A DNA stretch of 64,000 nt from JALZCH01 sp036387315 (GTDB taxonomy: Bacteria > Acidobacteriota > Blastocatellia > Pyrinomonadales > Pyrinomonadaceae), in assembly GCA_036387315.1 (NCBI GenBank), contig DASVTY010000124.1:14961-78960 (forward strand), read 5' to 3'. Every line of letters begins with the position of its first letter. Positions within the stretch are counted from its first letter, which is position 1. The translations under genes and the position numbers were made by a program. The notes under the pieces were generated by a model. That model was not told where the DNA came from, ran no database searches, and was given only the letters and a program-made list of their open reading frames with translations. This document shows positions 51,112 to 60,778 of this stretch, piece by piece.

Positions 51112-53531
51112 TGATGAAGGCAAAAGTAAAAACGCAAAAGGCAAAAACGGATTTAAAAGCAGGGCTGTCTTGCGAAAAATTAACTTTTTCCAATTTACGG
51201 CTATCCGCGTTTGTTTGCGTTTTAATTTTTGCCTTTTATCCTTTGCCTTTTTTCTTCGCGTCTGCACGGTCCGGGGTTTTGATTCCTTTGCCGGGAGAAA
51301 AGCCGAATCCGAAAGCTCTTTCGCTCGCGTTGATGAATGTTGAGATTTTCATTGATAACCAGCACGCTACAGTCAAAGTTTTACAGATTTTTGACAATCA
51401 CACGGAGCGAACGCTCGAAGGAAAATATGTATTTTCCCTTCCCCAACGTTCGTCAGTTTCGGATTTTGCCGTTTGGGATGCCGATCAGCGCATACCCGGC
51501 GTGATGATGGAAAAAAGGCGCGCCGAGCAAATTTATGGGGAAATCAAAGCCGGGCAGATTGATCCCGGTATTTTGCAGCAAACAGGCGAAACGGAAAGCA
51601 ACAACGGGTTCTCAGCCAGAATTTTTCCGATAAATGCTTACGGAACTAAGCGTCTGGAAATGGAATACACCGAAGATTTGGCGATTGAAAATCTCGTCTC
51701 GCATTTTACGTTTCCGCTCAAACCTTCCTACGGCGAAACGCAGACGGTCGGCGAGCTGAATTTAAAAATTCGTGTTTTAAGCGATCATCCCATCACGCCG
51801 TTATTACCTGAAAATCCGGCTTATCCGTTGCATTTTCAAAGAAATGAAGCGAATGAGATTGTCGGTGCATTTCACGCGCGAAATATTGAGCTGAAAAATG
51901 ATTTTTCGTTTGACTATCGAATAAACGCTGCCGAAAACAGTTTTTCCGTCGTTGCTTACCGAGCGCCGGAACAAATCTCCGCGTATGATTTGCGCGATCC
52001 GAAACTTGCCAATCAAAACGCTGACGGTTTTTTTCAGGCGCAAGCGGTTTTTGCCCAAAACAAAAGCGAAACGCGACAACCGAAAAGAGTCATTTTGCTG
52101 TTTGATACTTCGCTTTCAATGTATGGCGAAAAGCTGACGCGCGCCGTCGAAGCCCTTGATTTCTTTCTGCATAATCTCGCCCCGGAAGATGAATTTAACT
52201 TGATTTTATTCAACGATGAAACCGCGACATTTTCGCCGCAGCCTGTTTCGGCTGCGCCGGAAACAATTGAAAACGCCTTGCAATTTCTCAAAAGCTCTCT
52301 GCTCGAAGGCGGAACGAATTTGAAGAAAGCTCTTCAAAAAGCGGTCGAGCAGAGCAATCTTCTTTCGGACGGCGAAAGAAACATCATTTTAATCTCCGAT
52401 ACAAATCCGACGCTTGAAACGACTCGAACAAAAGAAATTTCCGCCGTTTTAGACAATTCAAACGCTAAATTTTTCGCCTTTGCTTTGGGAGCGGACGTAA
52501 ACCAAAATCTGCTAAAAGAACTAACCGAAAAAACTCACGGCTATTTTGAATCGGCGCGGGAAACCGAAGACATTTCATTAAAATTAAAAATTTTCTTTGA
52601 AAAAATCGGAACGCCGACGATTGAAAATTTAAAGCTCCGAAGCAGCGATGACGGAAATCTTTACGACATTTATGCGAGCGGCGGAAACTCTTTTTTCGGT
52701 TCAGGCATTTCCTTTGTCGGTCGTTACAAACAAGCCCAATTGCAAAAATTCAATCTTGCGGCGCAGTATGGCGCGGAAACGATAAATCTTTCGCGCGAAG
52801 CCGCTTTGCCTGAACTTGATGAAACACATCATTTTCTGCCGCGACTGTGGGCACAGGCTCGCGTTAACGCGTTGTTGCTGGCGATGAATCGCGATGGCGA
52901 GCGCGAGGATTATATTGCAGAGATTGTTCGTCTTTCGGAAAAATATAAATTTGTCACACCTTACACATCGTTTCTCGCGGCACCTCGCGCTTTGCTTCGT
53001 CCTCGTTTGATTCAGCCGGGCGATCCGGTAATTCGCGTTAAAACCGATGAATCAATCAAGGAAGTTTTCGCCGTACTGCCGTTCGGCGAAACGCTGCCTT
53101 TGAAGTTTTTAACAAATGAAGGCGTGTGGGAAACCCGGTTTCTCGCGCCCGTTTGGATGGCTGACGGGACGTATAAATGCCGACTTTTATTAACCGACAA
53201 AAACGGCAACGGCTACAGTGAAGAAAAGACTTTTGTAGTTGACAGCCGCGCGCCGAAGGTAAAAATCAATCTCGAAAAACACACTTTTCACGCAGGTGAA
53301 ACGATTCTGCTGAAAGTTTCCGCCGACGCCGATACAAGTCGTCTGACGGCAAAACTCTATGGCGCAAAACCCGCGCAGCTTTTCTGGTCGAATCAGGAAA
53401 AAGCCAATATCGGGAGATTGCAGATACCGGAACATCTTGTCACCGGAAAATACAACCTGTCCGTTACGGCGGAGGATTTTGCCCACAATCAAACTGCGGA
53501 AGATTTGCAAATCGAGGTTTTGGGCAAATGA
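51108..53531 (+). CDS. VIT and VWA domain protein, exported
   Basis: The 807-residue protein has a membrane or signal helix near residues 35-55 (LSAFVCVLIFAFYPLPFFF). The VIT domain (about 70-200) has SLALMNVEIFIDNQHATVKV, VFSLPQRSSVSDFAVW and KRRAEQIYGEIKAGQIDP, as in inter-alpha-trypsin inhibitor heavy chains. The VWA domain (about 325-490) has RVILLFDTSLSMYGEK, a complete MIDAS start (DxSxS), and GGTNLKKALQ. An Ig-like domain of about 90 residues ends the chain. These proteins bind ligands or proteins through a metal ion. Three consecutive ATGs start the frame, the first overlapping the previous stop. Confidence 0.9.
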   Translation: MMMKAKVKTQKAKTDLKAGLSCEKLTFSNLRLSAFVCVLIFAFYPLPFFFASARSGVLIPLPGEKPNPKALSLALMNVEIFIDNQHATVKVLQIFDNHTERTLEGKYVFSLPQRSSVSDFAVWDADQRIPGVMMEKRRAEQIYGEIKAGQIDPGILQQTGETESNNGFSARIFPINAYGTKRLEMEYTEDLAIENLVSHFTFPLKPSYGETQTVGELNLKIRVLSDHPITPLLPENPAYPLHFQRNEANEIVGAFHARNIELKNDFSFDYRINAAENSFSVVAYRAPEQISAYDLRDPKLANQNADGFFQAQAVFAQNKSETRQPKRVILLFDTSLSMYGEKLTRAVEALDFFLHNLAPEDEFNLILFNDETATFSPQPVSAAPETIENALQFLKSSLLEGGTNLKKALQKAVEQSNLLSDGERNIILISDTNPTLETTRTKEISAVLDNSNAKFFAFALGADVNQNLLKELTEKTHGYFESARETEDISLKLKIFFEKIGTPTIENLKLRSSDDGNLYDIYASGGNSFFGSGISFVGRYKQAQLQKFNLAAQYGAETINLSREAALPELDETHHFLPRLWAQARVNALLLAMNRDGEREDYIAEIVRLSEKYKFVTPYTSFLAAPRALLRPRLIQPGDPVIRVKTDESIKEVFAVLPFGETLPLKFLTNEGVWETRFLAPVWMADGTYKCRLLLTDKNGNGYSEEKTFVVDSRAPKVKINLEKHTFHAGETILLKVSADADTSRLTAKLYGAKPAQLFWSNQEKANIGRLQIPEHLVTGKYNLSVTAEDFAHNQTAEDLQIEVLGK

Positions 53532-56500
53532 AAAAGATTAAATCAACCTCAAATAAATACGGATACGCGCAGATAAATATCGGAAAAAATCTCCGCTCCT
53601 TTGTCTTCATCAGCCCGGTTTTTCTTTGTTTGATAATTTTCGGATTTTTGTTTGCTTCGGAGTCGCCGCAAAACGTTTTTGCGGAAGCAGCGCAAACTGC
53701 AATAGAAAAAGCTTTGTACGCCCGCGAGGAGTTTTTCGGAGCTGACGCAATAGTGCCTTTGCCGACCGCGCAGGCTCTTGAAAATCTCACAAAACTTGCG
53801 CAAAGCGAACCGGATAATCCTCGGATTCTCGAAAAACTCGCGGAGTTAGAGGAAAAATTGAGCAATTTTGATGCGGCTGAACAGGCGCTGATTCATTTGA
53901 CCGAAGTTGACGGCTCAAAGCTTGAAAATTTAGCCGCTTTCTATCATCGCCGCGCTCGTTTTGAAAAGGAAGCCGAAATTTTGCGAAAGCTTCTTTTTAC
54001 CGCAAAGGCGGAAAATCGCGCCGCAGTTTTTGGAAGACTGATTGATTTAGCGAGAAGGCACGATTTGAAGCGGTTTACGCAAAATGATTTTTACGCTCAG
54101 GTCGCAAGAGAAAACGCTGAAATCTATGAAATCTTTGAACAGCTTATTGATAATTTAACCGAAGAAGGAAACTTCGCCGAGGCTTTAAATTTTATCCGCC
54201 AGGCGAAAGCGCCGTTTCCCGAACGAAAGAGCGTTCTGCTGGAAAAAGAAATTGATATTTTGCTTAAAACAAACCGTGCGAAAGAAGCCGAAAGCATTTA
54301 TCAAGCGGCATTTGACCCGTTCTGGTCACAACAGGAAGCCGGTAAATTTTACGAGTTTTTGAGCGATCAGGATCGTCTTCGAGCCTACGGCGCAGAGCTA
54401 AAACAACGGCTGAAACAAAACCCGGCGGATTTTGACGCGGCAATTCGCTATGCACTTTATCGAAACCACGATTATTACTATGGAAATGACCGGATCGCGC
54501 CGATAATTTCAAATCTTGAGAAGGCAAAAACAAACTGGACAACCGAAGAGCTTGTGACGGTCGTGCGCCTTTTGCTGCGTGAAAACGAAGGGGAAACGGC
54601 ATCACGTTTTCTTTACACGCTTTATTTGCGTGAAGATTTTAAGAAGACCGGCGAATTGCGGGCGAAAGTTCTGTATCAGCTTTTCGAGATGTTTTCGGAT
54701 GCCGGAAATCAAAAATTGCCTTTAACAAAGGGCGATTTGCGTTTTTATGAAGACGTTGCCAAAACCGACACCAGCCCGGGAATTGCGACCGGAATTTTAT
54801 CGCTGATTTTTTCTGATACTAACCCGAAAAAACGACTTCTCGAACAGGAAAACGAAGCAACCAAATATTTCAACCGCGCCGCCGCTTATAGAATTTTTCT
54901 TGCTTACAAAGAGGAGTTTCCGACCTCAAAAGAACTGGCTCAAATGTATCTCGACATTGTGCGGCTTTATACGGCAACAAAAGAACCGGAGATTGCCGCA
55001 GATGCGCTCAACGAGTTTGAGCAAAGATACGAAAGGGCGGAAGATTATCCGGCGGTTGCGCTGAAATTAGCCGATGCTTTTGCTGTCGCAGATAAACCTG
55101 AGAAACAACGCGAAATTTATCAAAAACTCTTAAATTATCTCGGAAAGCAGGGGAATTTGCTCAAGCCGAAAATCGCGGATATTTCAAAATTATCAAACGA
55201 ATCCGCGTTGGATAATCCCTTCGACTCAAACGCCGGAATTAACATTCCGAATCAAGTCGAAAGCCAGAAAAATTATGATTACGCCTATTATTACGGTGAG
55301 CAAGCAAACGTTTTCAATGATTATTTAGCGCGGAAAAATCGGGCGGTCACTTATGCCGATGTTTTGGAAAAACTTGTCGCCTCGCTCGCCAATGAGAAAA
55401 AAACAGCGGAGATTCTCGCCGTTTATTCAATCGAAATTCAAAAATACCCGGATGAAGAATGGCTTTACGAACAGCGTCTGGCGTGGCTGGAACAAACAAA
55501 TCTAATCGAAGACCAATTAAAGATTTATCAAGCCGCGCTGGCGCGTTTTCAATCCCGCAGTTGGCAGGATAAGCTCGCCCGCTGGTTTCTGCGCCAAAAT
55601 CGGCAAACGGATTTTGCCGATTTCTCACAGCATTTAGTCGGTAAATTAAACGACGCGGAATTGCAAAATTATCTTTCGCAGTTTGTCGGAGAAAAAGCAT
55701 CGGCAACGGATTTTGAGAAACAGCTTTATCTAAAACTTTACACATCCGCGCACGAACGTTTTCCGCACAATCCGGCTTTTGTCAACGGGCTTTTACGGTT
55801 TTACAAAATAAATAATCGCGAAAACGAATGGCGCGGCTTAGCCGCCAGGTATTATTTTGAATCAAAGGAAATCCGCGAACAGTTTCTCGATGATTTGGCG
55901 CGCAAAGGCGAGCTGCGAGATTTTTTAGCGAAAGCCACGGGCGACGGCTTGATTTATGAGCTTTTTCGGGCTGACGCGGCGGTGCGTTTATCGAATTATG
56001 AAGCTGCGGTAGAGGCTTATCGGAAACTCAACCGGATTTATCCGAATACACCGGATTTTTCGAGTAGATTAAGTTCATTTACTCGCTCATTCGGGCAGAA
56101 AAACCGCGAATTTTTAACAGAAGCAGCGGCTTTGGCGCATTCTGAAGCAGATTTTTTGCCGTCGTCGGCTAAAGCGATAACGCAAAGCGGAGAAGTTTAC
56201 GCAGAGCTTGGACAATACGGAAAATCTCGCGAGCAATGGGAAAAACTGATTTCAACTGCGAGCGGCGAAAAGGAAATTTATCTCGAAACGGCAACTGTTT
56301 ATTGGGATTATTTTCAATACGAAGATGCGCTGCGGACGATAAAAAGCTTGCGCTCCAAGCAGAGCGACGAAACCCTTTATGCGTTTGAAGCGGGCGCAAT
56401 ATTGGAATCGCAGCACGATAAGGCAAAGGCAATCGGCGAATACGTTAAGGCGTTGGATGGAAACGCAAACGATGAAACACAAAAGCGAAAATCCATTAGG

Positions 56501-59500
56501 CGTTTGGCAGCTTTGGCTGTAAAAGAGCCGCAAATTGCGACGGCAATTGATTCGGCGTTTGAAGCTGAAAAGCGAAAAAGAAAAGATTCCGGTTTTTTGG
56601 CTTTAGGCTATGCCGAGTTTCTGACCAAAATCAAACAAAGCGAAAAATCGGAAAACGTTTTAAATCAAGCTGTACGGCAAAGCGCGGATAAGGAATTTAT
56701 TGAAGCAGCCGGAGAATTTTATCAATCCGAAAACAATTCTTCCGGCGAGCAACGGGCGCTGAAACGTCTCGCGGAAATTGTCAGTAGTCCGCGGCAAACA
56801 ATTCCCTATCGTTTACAATTGGCGGAATCTTTTGAAAAAAACCGAGATCGGAATTCAGCCAAAGCGGTTTTAGCCGATCTTGTCCGAAAATTCCCGACAA
56901 ATTACGGTGTTTTAACCGAGTCGGCTGATTTTCACTTCCGATTGGGATTTGACAACGAGTCGGTTGCGGTTTTGCAAAACGCTCTGTCGCGGAGCCGTGG
57001 ATATTACCGAACGGCGCTCGCAGAAAAGCTGGCAAAGCGATTGATTCAGCTCAACAGGCTTGATTCCGCCGAGCAAATTTTGTCCGCGCTGCACAACGAT
57101 GACAAAGCGAATACGGAAATTTTTCGCCGGTTGGCAGGCGTTTGCGTGAGAACCCGTAAAACCGAAACAATGCGAAAAGCCTTTAGCGAAACAGTTGACG
57201 CGCTCAAACAAAGCGACGCCGACAGGCGCGAGCTTGATGAGCAAATAGCTGATTTGCGCGAGCAGATGATTGATGCTTTTACGCAGGTCGGTGATTATAA
57301 ATCGGCGATTGAACAGCACATTGAAATTATTAATCGTCAGCCCGATGATGAAATGCTCGTCGAGAATGCCATCTCCTACGCAGAGCGTTATGGCGGCGCT
57401 GATACGCTTTTGAATTTTTATTTGAAAACTTCCGCAGACGCCTTCAAAAATTATCGTTGGAACGTAGTTTTAGCCAGAATTTATGCGGCGCGAAACGATT
57501 TGGAAAACGCCGCCAAAAATTATCGGGCGGCAATCATCAATCAGCCTGAAATGAGCGAGCTTTATCTGGCGCTCGCTGATCTTGAAACGAAAAGAAACAA
57601 TTTTGATGAAGCCGTCAAAAACCTCGACAAAGTTTTGGAGTTGACGAACGATGCGCCCGAATACGTCAAAAAGAAAATCGAAATTTTGAAGAAAGCCGGT
57701 CGTTTCGCCGAAGTCGAAGTTGAAAAAGCGAAACTGCCTGTAGAAGAAAGACCGAAAACGACGAGCGACCAATTTGCCGAAGCGCAAAGGCTTCAATATT
57801 CCGAAAAAGAAAAGGCTGGAGAGCTTTATCGAGAGGCTTTCGCAAAGCTGTTTGAAAATCCGCTCTACGGAGAATTAAAAGCCTCGGATATTACCGGATA
57901 CGTCAATTCCCTGCGCGAAGAAGAACCGCTGGATCAAATCAACCAAAGGCTCTGGCAATTGCGCGAAAAGCTGATTGAAAAAGCCGACGAAACCGGTTCA
58001 ACCGACGCCGGGGAAGCGAGAAAACGGCGCGTGATCTTGGAAGGCGCGATAACCGAAGCAGTTGGAAACATCGCTAAAACGGTTGCGACGGATGAAGAAC
58101 TAAGCCGTTTGCACGAAGATTTGCAACGGTTAACGGAAGAAAATTCGTCCGCTAACGACCGCAACCAAACAATTTCGCTAATTCAAAATATTTGCCGCCG
58201 AGCCGGTTTCGGCGATTTGGAAGAAGCGATTTTGCTCAGGAAACTCAAAGAAGCAAAATTCTCAACCGATGCGCATCTTTATCTGCAAAACCTGGTCGGC
58301 TTTTACAACGAGCGCGGCGCTTATCAAAAAACTTTTGAATTGTTGGAAGAATACAAAAGCGAGAATCTCACCCTGAAAGCTGAAACTGCCCGGCTGTTGA
58401 ATAACAGGGAAAAAGAGCTTGAGGCTTTACGGGCAATTTATTGGAAGGAAAATAAAGTTTTTGTTTCTTCAAACTCGGATGTCGCTCGCTATCTCGAAAT
58501 TCTTTATGCGGAAAATCGCGAAGAATTGAAATCTTTGACCGAAAAATCATCTTCCTATCAATTACAGCTCATCAACTTCCTGCTCGGCAAAGGAGAGCGG
58601 GAGCCAGCGCACGCAGCGATTGAAAACGCAAATTTGCCGCCGGCTTGGAAACTATCGCGTCATGCGGAAACCTCGCTGGCGCTCAAGGAGTTGGGAGAAA
58701 CGGCGGAATGTTTTTTCTGTAAAGCCTTGCAGCTTGAATCAATCGGCAAGCTCGTTGAACAAAAACCCGATAAAAAGCGGTTTCTTATTAACAATGACTG
58801 GTTTCGACTCTCGCGCGAATACGGCGAATGGCTTTTCGAGCGTAAAGACCAAACAGTGCCGCCCGCAAAATTTTTAGTTTCAATGATTGAAAATCAGCCG
58901 CGAAATGCCGAAGAACAATTCAAGCTCGGCTCTTTTTATTTGGAAAAAAACGTGCCTGAATCGGCAATCGAGCATTTTCGTTTAGCTCTTGAAATAAGCC
59001 CAGAAGATAAAACGGCTTGGTCTGCTCTGGGAGCCGCTTATCATTTGGCAGACAAAACGGATTTGGCGGAAGAATGCCGGTCAAAGGCTCTTGCCGATGA
59101 AGATGTGAAAAGCGCCTTAGTATTTTTCCAGATTTTGCAGAAACAAGATTTAGCTGAAAGAGCGCGAGAAAAATTACCGTCAATAATCATCAAATTTTTG
59201 CAAAACAACAATGCATATCGGTCGGAAGATTTTCAAAATCTAATTCGAGCAATTGCCGCATCTTTTAAAAACGAGAGAGAAAAATCAGCATACTTTTTGC
59301 AAATTCTGGAAAAACGCCCAACCGATAAATCGCTTGCCGCGATGTTGATAAACGAATCTCTTATCGGCAAAAATCGGCAGAATCAGTTTTACGAATTGTT
59401 GATAGACCGAAGCAAGGGTTTGAGCAGTTATGATTACGATTATAATTTTACATCAATCGCGAAAAGAGTTTGGACAAGCGCCGATGCCGAATCCGTTTAC

Positions 59501-60778
59501 GATCAGGAAAACGATTACGAAACGGAAGAACTCGAAAACGACCGATTAGCGTGGCAAAAGAAATATTTAATATATCTCGTCGGACAAGGCGAAAATGCAA
59601 AAGCCGAACAGTTAATCACAAAAATAGAAAAAGATATAAATGGCAGATATGTCCGACCGGAATGGTTGCGGCTTGAGAAAATACTGATACAAACCCGCCT
59701 CGGCAAATTCGATTTGCTCGAAGCCGAACGCTTTATCGGAATTTCCGTCGGCGATTCCACGACGAAAATAAACCCGCCGAGTCTTGAGCGATTTAATGAG
59801 ATTTTGCAAGTTTTGAAAGAGGGAGATTCGGATGGCGACAGAAGAGAAATCGCTCTCTCATTTTTTGCTCGAATGCTGGCGCTCGGACAATATAATGAAG
59901 TCAATTTTATTGGTTTTGCCCGCGCTCTGTTTGAAAAGGGAGACACTGAGAAAGCGCTGCGAATGCTGCAATTGATGATCGCAATCGGTAATGGAACGCA
60001 AAAGGAAAGCGCCTTCGCCGAAATAGCTGCGTTTGACGTAGTTAAGTCTAAAGGTGTTGATGCCGCAAAACTAACGCAGAGGGAAACAATTGATTCGATT
60101 AATCAGATAAATGCGTTGAAAATTGCCGCCGAAGTTTCTGCTGAATTCCAACAAAACGATGCAGCAATTGCGTTTCGTCATCAATTGGTGGATGCGAGTC
60201 AGGATGATTCATCAAACCGAATCGAACTTGCCAGGCTTCTTTTCGGCAAAGGCGAAAAACAGGAAGCCGTAAATCTTTTAACGCAGGTTATTTCTTCCCG
60301 TAATGCTTTGCGTTCCGCACGCTGGGAGGCACGATGGGCTTTGCTTGAATTGGGCGAGAACATTGACATCATTGATGCAAAATTTGATTCTTGGTCGCAA
60401 TTTTATAATGGTCTCGTTTCCTTACAAAGCGGGCGAAATGAAGCGGCAATTGAGTTTTTCCTGAATTCTTTAATTGCTGAAAAGGATGCTGAAAACTCTG
60501 CCCGAAATGAATTAATTAAATTATATGCTTTATCAAACAAGCCTTTTGCTGCTTTAAAATTGGCTGAAACGCTAAATGACGCCAAATCCGATGAGTTGCT
60601 GCAAACGCTCTCTGATGCTTCGGAAAAGCTCGGTAATTATTCGAAAGCAATTGAATTTGAAAGGTCAAAGGCGGTTATCAACAAAGACCGCATAGATTAT
60701 TTGAAGCGGCTCAGCGACATGAAAAATCAGAAGGCGACGGATTTGACGATTGATTTGGAAAATGCAAGAAAATTATGA
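53528..60778 (+). CDS. Giant TPR-repeat protein (2416 residues), membrane-anchored
   Basis: A basic start and one hydrophobic helix (FISPVFLCLIIFGFLFASES, about 28-47) anchor or export the protein. Nearly the whole remainder is helical repeat: many TPR-like pairs such as ALIHLTEVDGSKLENLAAFYHRRA, AEALNFIRQAKAPFPERKSV and PESAIEHFRLALEISPEDKTAWSALGAAYHLADKTDLAE. The number of repeats is large but cannot be counted safely by eye. No catalytic motif is recognised. It would be a long scaffold, perhaps assembling the VIT/VWA and propeller proteins in the periplasm. It starts by an ATGA overlap with the VIT/VWA gene and ends by another with the next gene. Confidence 0.88.
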   Translation: MKKIKSTSNKYGYAQINIGKNLRSFVFISPVFLCLIIFGFLFASESPQNVFAEAAQTAIEKALYAREEFFGADAIVPLPTAQALENLTKLAQSEPDNPRILEKLAELEEKLSNFDAAEQALIHLTEVDGSKLENLAAFYHRRARFEKEAEILRKLLFTAKAENRAAVFGRLIDLARRHDLKRFTQNDFYAQVARENAEIYEIFEQLIDNLTEEGNFAEALNFIRQAKAPFPERKSVLLEKEIDILLKTNRAKEAESIYQAAFDPFWSQQEAGKFYEFLSDQDRLRAYGAELKQRLKQNPADFDAAIRYALYRNHDYYYGNDRIAPIISNLEKAKTNWTTEELVTVVRLLLRENEGETASRFLYTLYLREDFKKTGELRAKVLYQLFEMFSDAGNQKLPLTKGDLRFYEDVAKTDTSPGIATGILSLIFSDTNPKKRLLEQENEATKYFNRAAAYRIFLAYKEEFPTSKELAQMYLDIVRLYTATKEPEIAADALNEFEQRYERAEDYPAVALKLADAFAVADKPEKQREIYQKLLNYLGKQGNLLKPKIADISKLSNESALDNPFDSNAGINIPNQVESQKNYDYAYYYGEQANVFNDYLARKNRAVTYADVLEKLVASLANEKKTAEILAVYSIEIQKYPDEEWLYEQRLAWLEQTNLIEDQLKIYQAALARFQSRSWQDKLARWFLRQNRQTDFADFSQHLVGKLNDAELQNYLSQFVGEKASATDFEKQLYLKLYTSAHERFPHNPAFVNGLLRFYKINNRENEWRGLAARYYFESKEIREQFLDDLARKGELRDFLAKATGDGLIYELFRADAAVRLSNYEAAVEAYRKLNRIYPNTPDFSSRLSSFTRSFGQKNREFLTEAAALAHSEADFLPSSAKAITQSGEVYAELGQYGKSREQWEKLISTASGEKEIYLETATVYWDYFQYEDALRTIKSLRSKQSDETLYAFEAGAILESQHDKAKAIGEYVKALDGNANDETQKRKSIRRLAALAVKEPQIATAIDSAFEAEKRKRKDSGFLALGYAEFLTKIKQSEKSENVLNQAVRQSADKEFIEAAGEFYQSENNSSGEQRALKRLAEIVSSPRQTIPYRLQLAESFEKNRDRNSAKAVLADLVRKFPTNYGVLTESADFHFRLGFDNESVAVLQNALSRSRGYYRTALAEKLAKRLIQLNRLDSAEQILSALHNDDKANTEIFRRLAGVCVRTRKTETMRKAFSETVDALKQSDADRRELDEQIADLREQMIDAFTQVGDYKSAIEQHIEIINRQPDDEMLVENAISYAERYGGADTLLNFYLKTSADAFKNYRWNVVLARIYAARNDLENAAKNYRAAIINQPEMSELYLALADLETKRNNFDEAVKNLDKVLELTNDAPEYVKKKIEILKKAGRFAEVEVEKAKLPVEERPKTTSDQFAEAQRLQYSEKEKAGELYREAFAKLFENPLYGELKASDITGYVNSLREEEPLDQINQRLWQLREKLIEKADETGSTDAGEARKRRVILEGAITEAVGNIAKTVATDEELSRLHEDLQRLTEENSSANDRNQTISLIQNICRRAGFGDLEEAILLRKLKEAKFSTDAHLYLQNLVGFYNERGAYQKTFELLEEYKSENLTLKAETARLLNNREKELEALRAIYWKENKVFVSSNSDVARYLEILYAENREELKSLTEKSSSYQLQLINFLLGKGEREPAHAAIENANLPPAWKLSRHAETSLALKELGETAECFFCKALQLESIGKLVEQKPDKKRFLINNDWFRLSREYGEWLFERKDQTVPPAKFLVSMIENQPRNAEEQFKLGSFYLEKNVPESAIEHFRLALEISPEDKTAWSALGAAYHLADKTDLAEECRSKALADEDVKSALVFFQILQKQDLAERAREKLPSIIIKFLQNNNAYRSEDFQNLIRAIAASFKNEREKSAYFLQILEKRPTDKSLAAMLINESLIGKNRQNQFYELLIDRSKGLSSYDYDYNFTSIAKRVWTSADAESVYDQENDYETEELENDRLAWQKKYLIYLVGQGENAKAEQLITKIEKDINGRYVRPEWLRLEKILIQTRLGKFDLLEAERFIGISVGDSTTKINPPSLERFNEILQVLKEGDSDGDRREIALSFFARMLALGQYNEVNFIGFARALFEKGDTEKALRMLQLMIAIGNGTQKESAFAEIAAFDVVKSKGVDAAKLTQRETIDSINQINALKIAAEVSAEFQQNDAAIAFRHQLVDASQDDSSNRIELARLLFGKGEKQEAVNLLTQVISSRNALRSARWEARWALLELGENIDIIDAKFDSWSQFYNGLVSLQSGRNEAAIEFFLNSLIAEKDAENSARNELIKLYALSNKPFAALKLAETLNDAKSDELLQTLSDASEKLGNYSKAIEFERSKAVINKDRIDYLKRLSDMKNQKATDLTIDLENARKL

